Part shown: positions 8,646-16,601 of the stretch, piece by piece | How the letters are laid out: each line of letters begins with the position of its first letter | How positions within the stretch are numbered: the stretch's first letter is position 1 | Source: Bradymonadales bacterium | GTDB taxonomy: Bacteria; Myxococcota_A; Bradymonadia; JAFGEP01 | Assembly: GCA_016931535.1 (NCBI GenBank) | Contig: JAFGEP010000096.1 | Coordinates: forward strand, 313,251-377,250 | DNA length: 64,000 nucleotides | Direction of reading: 5' to 3' | Notes under the pieces: generated by a model | Told to the model about the DNA's origin: nothing | Database searches by the model: none | What the model saw: the letters and a program-made list of their open reading frames with translations, nothing else | Program-made: the position numbers and the translations under genes

Positions 8646-9943
8646 GCCCTGTCCCCGAACCACCCTGCCAGCGGGAAGCACAAACATGGCCGGTCGTGGC
8701 CTGGTTGGTGATGGCAGCCCTCGCATTGGTGGTCATCGGCCTGGGATGGGCGGCGATGCGGATTCTCCAGCTTCAGTCGTGGGAGCGTTCGGTCCAGCTA
8801 GAGTTCTCTCCCAGGCAAGTGGAACAGGAGCGCATCCACCGAGTGTCCGGAAAAGCCTGTCTTGAGGTGACCACCTTCCGTTGGCCAGATCCTCGCACGT
8901 TGGAGATCTCGGCGACCCTGTGCGGCCAGACCCCCATCTCTTCCCTCTTGCGCGACGACGTGCCGTCCGTTCGGCTGGTCTCCACGACCCCGATGTCGGT
9001 GGATCTCGATGGGATCTCGGACAGCTCGGCGATGATCTGGTCGGAACCACCGCTGGTCGCCGAGGTCTCGAGGATGGCTCGATCGGCAGGCTGTCTGGCC
9101 TTTCTACATCGGGCGATGGCCGTCGACGGGGCGCTGGAGCTGGTCTGGCAGGAGGGAGCGTTGGGGACCAGCCAGGATGGGACCCTGAGCTTGCAGGTGG
9201 CCACACAGGTGCCGCTGGGGGGGGGTGAGTGGGCCCTGTTGGGGGTGCTGCTGTTGGCCGCTCTCCTGCTGCTTGCCGCCGGCCAGCGCACTCCCAGGGG
9301 GGGCGCCTCACCCAGCATCGGCGTGGCCGTTGTCGGTCTGGTTGTGTTCTGCCTGGTTCCGATCGCTTGGCCTTTTGGTCCCATGAGCTCCGTCGGGCTG
9401 TTCTTGAGCAGTGTGTTGACAGCGTTGGCCTATGTGGCTGCGCTCTGGATCGGGTTGTCCTTTCAAGGGGGCGGGTCCCTGTTGGCGCGGTTGTCCTTTC
9501 ACCGGACAACCTCGGGGAGATGGTGGGGGGCTGCGGGCGCAGGTCTACTGCTGGCTCTGATGGCCTATCTGGCGACCCCTTTGTACGAAGGCAAGGAGTC
9601 GGAGATGACCCGGATGGTGTCGGCTTCCAGCGGGGTGTTGAGCCTGGCGGCACTTGGGCTGATCTCGGCCTGGGCGGAGGAGCTGTTGCTGCGAGGTGCG
9701 GTCTACGGGGCTTGTGATCGTCGCTGGGGACCGGTGCTGGCGATCGGGGTCTCTGCGGGGGTGTTCAGTCTGCTCCATCTGGCGCAGCACTGGGGAAACC
9801 TGGCTGCCTGGGGGGTCGTGAGCGTCACCGGCCTGGGGCTTTCCCTGGTGCGTTTTGCCACTGGATCGACGCTGGCGAGCACCGTGGCGCATCTGGTGTA
9901 CAATCTGGCCCTGATCATGCCGGCCATGGTGTTGGCCAGTTGA
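8642..9943 (+). CDS. CPBP-family intramembrane metalloprotease
   Basis: A 433-residue membrane protein. It has one N-terminal membrane helix (about 18-42), then a roughly 150-residue extracytoplasmic region with three cysteines, then several helices. The C-terminal domain carries the CPBP/CAAX-protease signatures EELLLR (Glu346-Glu347, Arg351), FSLLH (375-379) and HLVYN (His417-Asn421). The family includes CAAX prenyl proteases and bacteriocin-immunity proteins. The TTG start overlaps the dnaB stop (TTGA) and has GGGAG six bases upstream, so it is translationally coupled to dnaB. The long extracytoplasmic insertion is not part of the standard family. Substrate is unknown. Confidence 0.85.
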   Translation: MSPVPEPPCQREAQTWPVVAWLVMAALALVVIGLGWAAMRILQLQSWERSVQLEFSPRQVEQERIHRVSGKACLEVTTFRWPDPRTLEISATLCGQTPISSLLRDDVPSVRLVSTTPMSVDLDGISDSSAMIWSEPPLVAEVSRMARSAGCLAFLHRAMAVDGALELVWQEGALGTSQDGTLSLQVATQVPLGGGEWALLGVLLLAALLLLAAGQRTPRGGASPSIGVAVVGLVVFCLVPIAWPFGPMSSVGLFLSSVLTALAYVAALWIGLSFQGGGSLLARLSFHRTTSGRWWGAAGAGLLLALMAYLATPLYEGKESEMTRMVSASSGVLSLAALGLISAWAEELLLRGAVYGACDRRWGPVLAIGVSAGVFSLLHLAQHWGNLAAWGVVSVTGLGLSLVRFATGSTLASTVAHLVYNLALIMPAMVLAS

Positions 9944-10063
9944 CTGGCCGCCATCGATGGAGAGCGGTCTTCCATTCTGGGCCTGGCTATGCAAACACCA
10001 AGAAATCCCCTATAACTACAGCTAGTTTTCAAGTTGACTCGGTTTCCTTTGTGGAGTCGGACC

Positions 10064-10549
10064 ATGGAAGAGAATGTTCTGTTGCGCCGCCACCCCTCCA
10101 TCCGCAACCACTTGAGCCTGATCGTCTGGCCAGTGCTGGCGATCCCGGTGTTGATCTACCTTCTTCACGTATACGTCTGGGGCAAGTGGCTCGAGACACC
10201 GATGCCCTGGTGGGTCTACCTGATCGTGATCATGTTGCTGCTCATGTTCCCGCTGTACGCCTGGTTCCGTTCCCTGTTTCGGACCTACATGGTCACCAGT
10301 CGATCGGTCTTTTCGAGACGCGGGCTTTTCAGCCGATACTCCAACGAGATCCGCATCCGGGACATTCGGGGTATCAACGTGAGCCAATCGCTGTTGCAGC
10401 GGATCATGAACGTGGGACGGGTGGGGTTTTCCAGCGCCGCCGGTGACGAAGAGGAGGTGCAGTTTTTAGGAGTCAGAGATCCGGAAGGGGTCAAGCGGCT
10501 GGTCCAGGAGCAGATGGCAGAGATCAAGGACCATGCCAACGGAGAGTGA
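10064..10549 (+). CDS. Membrane-anchored bacterial PH-domain protein
   Basis: A 161-residue protein. Two membrane helices sit near residues 18-38 and 49-70. They are followed by a bacterial PH (YdbS/YdbT-type) beta-sandwich starting FRTYMVTSRSVFSRRGLFSR and IRDIRGINVSQSLLQRIMNV, with the typical VGFSSAAGDEEEVQF strand pair. Start is ATG at 10064, with GGAG at 10053. A good TATAAC -10 element lies at 10011-10016. Such single-PH proteins are of unknown function and may bind peptides or lipids at the membrane. A coiled-coil protein gene follows after 26 bp. Confidence 0.85.
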   Translation: MEENVLLRRHPSIRNHLSLIVWPVLAIPVLIYLLHVYVWGKWLETPMPWWVYLIVIMLLLMFPLYAWFRSLFRTYMVTSRSVFSRRGLFSRYSNEIRIRDIRGINVSQSLLQRIMNVGRVGFSSAAGDEEEVQFLGVRDPEGVKRLVQEQMAEIKDHANGE

Positions 10550-10575
10550 GATCCTTACACCTAGGAGAACAGAGC

Positions 10576-11250
10576 ATGGCTTTCGATCCCGGTGATCATG
10601 CAAGGATGACCTACCTCATCAGTAGGGAGAAGGAGGCCCAGAAGCAGCTGGAGGAGGCCAGAGAGGCGGTGCTGCAGTGGGTCAAGCGTGGTAAGCTTGC
10701 CATCGAGGCCGATCTCCCCGAGTTGGTTCCAGAAGCCAAGGCCCGCGCCATCGAAGCCAAGCAGAAGTTCGACGCGGTCCAGGCAGAGCTGGACCGCCTC
10801 GCCTTGGAAAAGGCCGCGATGGTCCATCGCCGACCCGGCCCCGACCATGAAGCGACCATCCGGGCAGAGACGTTGGTAGAACAGTTCCGCATGCAGGGGT
10901 TCAGCCCGGAGGAACAGGAAGCGAACGATGTCGCCAGTCGGATGGAAGCGGAGCTGCGTTTGCAGGCGATCAAGGCCGGCAGGCAGGGACCACCCCCGCC
11001 CGCTGCGACGATCGCCCCCGCCGACCTGGCGACGGAGGTGGGCGCCACACAGGCGATGGAACCCGGCGAGGCGGCCGAGATGGGACCGATGGAAGCGGTC
11101 GAATCCCCCGAGCCGACCGGGTTGGAGACGTCGGAGCTGGCCGAAGCCCCAGTAACGAGCGAGATAGAGCCGGGGGACTTGTCGCCCGACGGTGTTTCGG
11201 AGGCCGAAGGGAGGGCAGAAAAGCCCGATGGCGATGCTACGCCAGGATGA
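10576..11250 (+). CDS. Coiled-coil protein with acidic Pro/Ala-rich tail
   Basis: A 224-residue protein with no signal peptide. Residues about 8-120 are strongly helical and charged, with a coiled-coil pattern (SREKEAQKQLEEAREAVLQW, AKQKFDAVQAELDRLALEK). Residues 135-224 are an acidic Pro/Ala/Glu-rich disordered tail. ATG at 10576 has AGGAGAA upstream and is preferred over an upstream in-frame codon that overlaps the PH gene. Likely co-transcribed with the PH gene. I do not recognise the family. A 6-bp hairpin at 11257-11271 follows the stop but has only three T residues, so I do not call it a terminator. Confidence 0.65.
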   Translation: MAFDPGDHARMTYLISREKEAQKQLEEAREAVLQWVKRGKLAIEADLPELVPEAKARAIEAKQKFDAVQAELDRLALEKAAMVHRRPGPDHEATIRAETLVEQFRMQGFSPEEQEANDVASRMEAELRLQAIKAGRQGPPPPAATIAPADLATEVGATQAMEPGEAAEMGPMEAVESPEPTGLETSELAEAPVTSEIEPGDLSPDGVSEAEGRAEKPDGDATPG

Positions 11251-11310
11251 GACCAGGAGCCCTACGGGTTCTTTGTCCGCGGGTAAGGCGCTTGTTTTGA
11301 TTGATTTCTG

Positions 11311-13440
11311 TCAGTCTTCGGTTCCCGCCACCGACCGTCGTTTGCACTGATCCAAAAGCTCGACACACAGATCCATCAGCTCGGCGGAGTCCAGGGACTC
11401 CAACAGAGGGATGACACCGGGGTGGTCCACCTGTGCCACGGCCGCCAGACAGGCTCGTCTGAGCTCCATGTTGGAACGGTGGCTGCGGATCCCTTCTGCC
11501 AGGGCTTCGAAAGTGGATCGCTCGCCAATGCCGAGCGCTGCCATGTAGAGGGCTCCTCGATGGAGGTCATAGGGGCGTTTACTGGTCACATCGGCGATGA
11601 TGCTCTCCCTCGAGTAGGCGATGGTCGAGACCTGGACGCGCTGGCTGAGTCGTTCGGCTTCCGGTCCGACCAACCGGAGGATGTTGCAGGGCATGGGAAG
11701 GGGAGAAGAGGAGAGGAAACCCTCGGTGCACCCATCTTCCCCCACCAGGTTGGCGGACAAAAACAGCTCGGTGTCGCCGCTGAGAAGGCGGATCCGAGTG
11801 GCCACCAGACCGGCCTTGGCCAGAGGGGGCAGCAGGTCGTTTTCGGGATCGAAGGTCGATTTCAAGCCCAACCGCACCAGAGCGGTTTTCCCCAGCAGGG
11901 TCCGACTTTCCTCGAAGCCCAGCGGCTCGATAGGGTCTGGATAGACACCGAGCTCCCATTTCCGGCGCCTGTCGAAGAGGGAACGGGTGATCGCCGCGGT
12001 TTCCTCGGTGGTTTGAGAAGCCAGCCGACACAGGGGATTCAGTGTCAGCGCGCTGGGGAGAAAGGCGAGCAGAAACAACAGGGTGTGGCAGATGGAGGGC
12101 TGCTTGCCGTCGCACTCCAGCACCGCTGCCGCCAGCTGCTCCACTACCTGAGGACCATGGGTGTCGAACAGCTGCTTGGCCGTCGTCCGCAGCACGATCT
12201 CGTGCCGGCTGAGCAGATCTCGGGCAAGCTGGATGTCGGCAGCCAAGGATTCGCCTTCGGTCTCGGGGAGTCCTGAGGAGGCGGTCGAGGGCTGCTGGTC
12301 GGTAGTCGTGAAACGATCGGTCTGTTCGACCACCCCGGATTGGATGTCGGAAGGGGTTTCTTGCTGGCCGGTCGCCGCGGTGCTCGCCTGATCCTGAGTT
12401 GGTCGTGGAAGGGGCGCTTCCGCCTTGTGATCGCCGCTGTCGGGTTGGATGCCGACCCGAGCCTCGATGCGCGCCCGGGCCTCGATCTGCGCGCAAGTCT
12501 CCGCATGTAACCTGTCGATGAGCTGGGCGATCGAGGGAAAGGGTTCGAGCCCTTCGGGGCCAGTCCAGGACAGGAAGGACTGAGCACAGTGCGGCTTTTT
12601 CACCGCAGCCTGAAGATCGAACATGGCCAGAGGGCGGCGAGTGAACAGGTAATAGTAGCAGGGGAAGTTGACTCTCAGGTAGAGATCCTGGTCCTGTAAA
12701 CCTTGGATGGCGGTGAGCAGCTGCCCCAGCCCATCGGAGAGATCGAGCCACTCGAGGGGAGGGAGCTTGGGGTAGGAGGGCGCCGTGTTGTAGGTGATGA
12801 GCGCATCCTGCCGGGTGACGGTCACGGTGGCCCGCACCCCCAGCATTCCGTCGAAGAAGAGGAAGGTCCAGCCAAAGGGGGAACGGGTGTTGCCATCCAG
12901 GGGGCCCTCCGAACGAAGGTATGCGAGGGTCAAGGTGGCTTCGGCCAGGTTGGAGGGCGCATTGGTGGCGGCCGCCTGGTGAGCCCAGCTTGCGATCTCG
13001 GCCAGCGGCTTGCCTAGGAGGTCGGGCTCTTCGATCGGCACCGTCTGGTAGTGATCGTACTTCTCGATGATGAGCTTGAGGCGGGTCGTCACGGGATTCC
13101 CGGGCACGGAGGGTGCATCGACCGTGAGGGCGCGCAACTCGGAGGAGGAGGGGGTCTTGGTGATGGCAAAGAACTTGCCGGTGGTGGACACGGTGGTCCG
13201 ATGCTCGGATCGGACCGACAGGTGGGTTCCGCTGGGCTCGATCGGAGGAGTGCCGCGCTTGTCCTTGGCTTTGGCGGTGTGCTCCATGGTGAAGGCGATC
13301 ACCAAAGTCACCACGATTCCCAGCACGATCCAGAATGCGATGAGGGTGCCACCCTGGATCGAAGCCCGGGTGGTGAAATGTCCCACCAGGGTTACCAGGA
13401 TGCCGACAAGCAGTCCAAAGCGCAGATTCCCCCTCGACAT
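11311..13440 (-). CDS. Membrane-anchored protein with C-terminal HEAT-like helices
   Basis: A 709-residue protein. Two N-terminal membrane helices (about 7-25 and 31-50) lead into a large soluble part: a mixed domain (90-330), a low-complexity linker (about 345-400, rich in Gln, Thr and Ser) and a helical C-terminal domain. The last 60 residues (SNMELRRACLAAVAQVDHPG, VIPLLESLDSAELMDLC) look like HEAT repeats. I do not recognise a family. It is transcribed away from the small barrel gene at 13808. The shared 367-bp intergenic region holds a perfect 32-bp palindrome, so its expression may be switched by a repressor binding there. Confidence 0.65.
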   Translation of the reverse strand: MSRGNLRFGLLVGILVTLVGHFTTRASIQGGTLIAFWIVLGIVVTLVIAFTMEHTAKAKDKRGTPPIEPSGTHLSVRSEHRTTVSTTGKFFAITKTPSSSELRALTVDAPSVPGNPVTTRLKLIIEKYDHYQTVPIEEPDLLGKPLAEIASWAHQAAATNAPSNLAEATLTLAYLRSEGPLDGNTRSPFGWTFLFFDGMLGVRATVTVTRQDALITYNTAPSYPKLPPLEWLDLSDGLGQLLTAIQGLQDQDLYLRVNFPCYYYLFTRRPLAMFDLQAAVKKPHCAQSFLSWTGPEGLEPFPSIAQLIDRLHAETCAQIEARARIEARVGIQPDSGDHKAEAPLPRPTQDQASTAATGQQETPSDIQSGVVEQTDRFTTTDQQPSTASSGLPETEGESLAADIQLARDLLSRHEIVLRTTAKQLFDTHGPQVVEQLAAAVLECDGKQPSICHTLLFLLAFLPSALTLNPLCRLASQTTEETAAITRSLFDRRRKWELGVYPDPIEPLGFEESRTLLGKTALVRLGLKSTFDPENDLLPPLAKAGLVATRIRLLSGDTELFLSANLVGEDGCTEGFLSSSPLPMPCNILRLVGPEAERLSQRVQVSTIAYSRESIIADVTSKRPYDLHRGALYMAALGIGERSTFEALAEGIRSHRSNMELRRACLAAVAQVDHPGVIPLLESLDSAELMDLCVELLDQCKRRSVAGTED

Positions 13441-13613
13441 GGGATCCTCCAGAGGCCTGGTGTGCCAGGCGAGGTCACGGCTGCCCGCGATCCATCAGGC
13501 GCTGTCGACGTGTCGTCGAGAGACGCACCCCGTCATCGGGCATCTTGCGGTTCAAGGTGGTGGTCTCGACCCCAAAGCACCCACGACAGCGTAAACGGTT
13601 GTACCGCCCTCTC

Positions 13614-13645
13614 TCAGATTTGTGAACACGTGTTCACAAATCTGA
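13614..13645. promoter_or_regulatory. Perfect 32-bp palindrome in a divergent promoter region
   Basis: Two 16-bp arms are exact reverse complements with no loop. The left arm reads TCAGATTTGTGAACAC. The centre is GTGAACACGTGTTCAC. It sits between divergent genes (starts at 13440 and 13808) in a 367-bp stretch with no convincing ORF. There is no T-run on either side, which argues against a terminator. The inner GAAC-ACGT-GTTC fits the Gram-positive-type LexA box core, and TGTGA/TCACA arms resemble CRP half-sites with 8 rather than 6 bases between. The binding protein is unknown. Confidence 0.75.
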
Positions 13646-13807
13646 CATTCAATGGCGCCGAATCGCCACATCCAGTAGGCGGGTGGCCGGGGGGAACAGG
13701 GGGAAAGCGTATGAACTTCAGGTGGTTACATCGGGCGACGCGGGGGCTGATGAGGATGGCACATTCCTTGTAGGAGGTAGGAACCGCCTGGGCCATCGGG
13801 TGAGACC

Positions 13808-14443
13808 ATGGTCAGCAACCACAGAGTCGGAGGGATCGTTCTTTTAGCCGCGGTGTTGTCTTGTCTTGCGGCGAGCCGAGTGACTGCCGCCGGATTCGGA
13901 GAGCTGGGGGTCGGAACGCAGGTCCTGGTGGTCGATGGGGATCAGGGCAGTCAACGGGGGGTTGGATTTGACCTGCGCACGCGGTTTCTATGGATCTTGG
14001 GCCTCGATTTTTCGGTGACCTCCCTGGGGTCCACGCCAGAGGTCTGGATGCCCCCTACCTATCGGCTGGGGTTGTTGATTCATCCGTGGACCAGCAAGTA
14101 TTTCGATTGTTTTCTAAACCCGGGGATAGCCAGCGATGCGGTGGCGGACCTGTTCGATCCGGAGGGGACGACCACCTGGTTTCGCCTGGGGGGAGGGGCG
14201 GAAGTCCGATTTCTGGACGGTTTCGCCCTGGGGTTCGAGTTCCACTGGACCGTCCCGGGTCAGGCTCGAATCGAACAGTACATCGATCAGCACAAGGAGG
14301 AGCTCTTGGAGCAGTATCTGATGGCCCTGGGCGGCTCCCAAGAGCTGCCGACCAGTCTGGAGGAGGTATCTGCCAGCGATCTGATCGACCTGCTGCCCCT
14401 GGACCGGTTCGAGTTCACCATCGGCGTTCGCTACTACTTCTGA
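13808..14443 (+). CDS. Small outer-membrane beta-barrel protein
   Basis: A 211-residue protein. The signal peptide is about residues 1-27 (hydrophobic core GIVLLAAVLSCLAA, cleavage after VTAA). Alternating hydrophobic strands follow and the last residues are VRYYF, the terminal aromatic signal for Omp85-dependent outer-membrane insertion. A helical insert near residues 150-195 is predicted to be extracellular or periplasmic. Resembles OmpW/OmpA-barrel-sized proteins, but I cannot assign a family. It may be controlled from the palindrome 160 bp upstream. Confidence 0.7.
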   Translation: MVSNHRVGGIVLLAAVLSCLAASRVTAAGFGELGVGTQVLVVDGDQGSQRGVGFDLRTRFLWILGLDFSVTSLGSTPEVWMPPTYRLGLLIHPWTSKYFDCFLNPGIASDAVADLFDPEGTTTWFRLGGGAEVRFLDGFALGFEFHWTVPGQARIEQYIDQHKEELLEQYLMALGGSQELPTSLEEVSASDLIDLLPLDRFEFTIGVRYYF

Positions 14444-14542
14444 TCGGCTTGACAGCCTGCCTCGGGAAGGCTCCGGAGCGAAAGGGACGACGCCGGATCT
14501 TGGGCTCTGCTTCGAAGAGGGGACCTTCCGATTAATGGGTCT

Positions 14543-14571
14543 TTGCACCGGGCGTGCCTCTGCAGTATTGT
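14543..14571 (+). promoter_or_regulatory. Sigma-70 promoter, probably leaderless
   Basis: TTGCAC (14543-14548), exactly 17 bp, then TATTGT (14566-14571). The expected transcription start is about 14578, two bases before the ATG at 14580, which lacks a Shine-Dalgarno sequence. This suggests a leaderless transcript for the TPR membrane protein and is the reason for choosing that start. Confidence 0.5.
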
Positions 14572-14579
14572 TGCCTTCC

Positions 14580-16601
14580 ATGAAGGCGCAAAAAAATCGG
14601 AAGGGATCGACCAAGACCCCCAAAAAACCTGAGGAAACGGTTCCCAGCCCTTCAAGCGAACGCTCCATCCGACCCTGGATTGTCGGACTCATCGCCCTGA
14701 TCCCGGTAGCAATCGGGATTTTGGTGTACCGTTCGGCCCTGAAGGCGGGCTTCGTGTTCGACGACAGCATGTTCTTCGGGCAGTGGTGCTGGCAGATCGA
14801 GGAGCTCAACGAGCTGTTCAAGGTGGCCAGCACCGGGGCGTGTGCCTACCGGCCGATCCGCTACCTGTCGCTGGCCCTGGACCACGCCCTGTGGGCCAGG
14901 AACCCGTTCGGGTATCATCTGACCAACCTGGTCATCTACGCGGTCACCCTGTACCTGGTGTTCTTCCTGTTCCGGAAGATCGTACGCCATCCTCTGGCAG
15001 CGCTGGCCGGCACCCTGCTGTGGGGGCTGCACCCGGTGCACACCGACGTGGTGACCTACATCGCCGGTCGCCGGGACCTTCTTTTCACCCTTTTCTTTCT
15101 GGCTGCCTTCCTGGTCTGGCCGTTTTCCAGGCAGGGGTGGGTGAAGTCCGCCTTGCGGGTGTTACTGTCGGCCGGGTTCTTCGTGTTGGCGTTTCAGAGC
15201 AAGGAGATGGCGATCACCCTGCCGGCGGTGCTGGTGCTCTACATGGCTTTTCAGCCCTCCTTCGAGGCGGCGGCCCAGGGTGCCGAGATCCCCTCCCCTG
15301 TCCGGCGCCTGTTCACCCTGGTCCGGCAGTATGCGTTGTGGCTGACGGTGATGTTTGGATTGGCCTTTGCCTTTTTGCTGTACCGGGGCCTACTCCACCC
15401 GGCGACCAATCCGAATCGGCGCTACTGGGGGGAGGAGCTGTCGATCCACATCATGACCGTTCTGGCCGCTTACTCCAAGCACCTGGAGCTCATCTTCTTT
15501 CCGATCCGGCTCTATGGCGACTATAGCGATTTCCCGCTGGCCACCAGCCTGGCGGACTGGCGGGTCTGGGCCGGCCTGGCCTTTGTGGCGGCCATCTGGG
15601 GCGGGGGGATCGGGCTGGTCAAGCGGTGTCCTTACCTGTCGTTCGGCCTGTTGTGGTTCGGCATCACCATGCTCCCGGTGAGCCAGATCATCTATCACCA
15701 CGAGCTGTTGGCAGAGCACTACCTGTACCTGCCGATGGTGGGTCTGGTGGTCCCGCTGGCCCGACTGGTGGAGCGCAGCGTGTCCTGGCCCAGGTGGCAA
15801 TGGGTGATCTCGGCGGCGACGGTGGCGGTGCTGGTCCTGTTTTCCATCCGGATCGAGGGGCGGAACCAGGAGTTTCGGGACGAGGAGGCCTTTGGCCAAG
15901 CGATCATGCACCACGTGCCCGACACGGTCCGGGGCCGGCTGATCGTGGCTCACATGTACCAGAAGCAACGTCGGTTCGAGGAGGCTGCCGAGCTGTTTCG
16001 CTGGGTGTTGAGCCGTCCCGAGGTGCAGCCGCGCTTTCGCGCCTCGGCCCTGGAAAACCTGATCAAGGTGTACGCGACCACCAACGAGCTGGAACGCGCC
16101 GAGCAGCTGATCCAGGCTGCCCTGCGCCGGGATCCCAACTATGCCTTGGGGCTGCGGGTGCTGGGAACCATCTACGCCCGGCGGGGTGAAGTGGAGCAGG
16201 GGCTCGAGTACCTGGAGCGGGCCCTGGAGATCGCCCCCCATGACGTGGAGGGCCATCTTCACTACGGGATGACCCTGATGCTCGCACACCGGCTGGATGA
16301 GGCCACCGAGCACATCCAGTTCGCCGCCGAACGGTGGAGACAGAACCCTTACGCCCAGCTCCAGTGGGCGCTTCTCCAGTTCGCCAAGGAGAACTCCGAG
16401 GAGGCCCGGCGGGGATTCGAACGGGTGCTGGAGCTGGATCCCGTGAACAGGTCGGCCCTCGAGCATCTTTTCCTGATGGCTCGGCGCGCCAACGACAATG
16501 AGTGGGCCTGCGAGATCTTCACCCGCCTGCAACCGCTGCGCCCCGATCTCGAGAATGTGCGGACCCCCTGCGATAGCCTCCAAAGCGAGGCCACTCCGTG
16601 A
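14580..16601 (+). CDS. GT-C-like multi-span membrane protein with C-terminal TPRs
   Basis: A 673-residue protein. A basic N-terminus is followed by about 11 membrane helices (residues roughly 35-440) and then TPR repeats (about 450-650; e.g. RFEEAAELFRWVLSRPEV, RRDPNYALGLRVLGTIYARR). FVFDDSMFF in the first loop matches the acidic motif of O-mannosyltransferase/TMTC-type GT-C enzymes, which use polyprenyl-phosphate sugars. GLHPVHTDVVTYIAGRRDL is also typical of this group. ATG 14580 is preferred; ATG 14535 is a longer alternative. The next membrane protein gene overlaps its stop by 4 bases, so the two are probably partners. Substrate is unknown. Confidence 0.8.
   Translation: MKAQKNRKGSTKTPKKPEETVPSPSSERSIRPWIVGLIALIPVAIGILVYRSALKAGFVFDDSMFFGQWCWQIEELNELFKVASTGACAYRPIRYLSLALDHALWARNPFGYHLTNLVIYAVTLYLVFFLFRKIVRHPLAALAGTLLWGLHPVHTDVVTYIAGRRDLLFTLFFLAAFLVWPFSRQGWVKSALRVLLSAGFFVLAFQSKEMAITLPAVLVLYMAFQPSFEAAAQGAEIPSPVRRLFTLVRQYALWLTVMFGLAFAFLLYRGLLHPATNPNRRYWGEELSIHIMTVLAAYSKHLELIFFPIRLYGDYSDFPLATSLADWRVWAGLAFVAAIWGGGIGLVKRCPYLSFGLLWFGITMLPVSQIIYHHELLAEHYLYLPMVGLVVPLARLVERSVSWPRWQWVISAATVAVLVLFSIRIEGRNQEFRDEEAFGQAIMHHVPDTVRGRLIVAHMYQKQRRFEEAAELFRWVLSRPEVQPRFRASALENLIKVYATTNELERAEQLIQAALRRDPNYALGLRVLGTIYARRGEVEQGLEYLERALEIAPHDVEGHLHYGMTLMLAHRLDEATEHIQFAAERWRQNPYAQLQWALLQFAKENSEEARRGFERVLELDPVNRSALEHLFLMARRANDNEWACEIFTRLQPLRPDLENVRTPCDSLQSEATP

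Noticed and set aside
11257..11271. Hairpin GAGCCC-TAC-GGGTTC after the coiled-coil gene as a terminator
   Set aside because: The stem is only 6 bp with a G-T pair and is followed by just three T, below what I would call an intrinsic terminator.
13614..13645. The palindrome as a bidirectional terminator
   Set aside because: It lies between divergently transcribed genes and has no T-run on either side.
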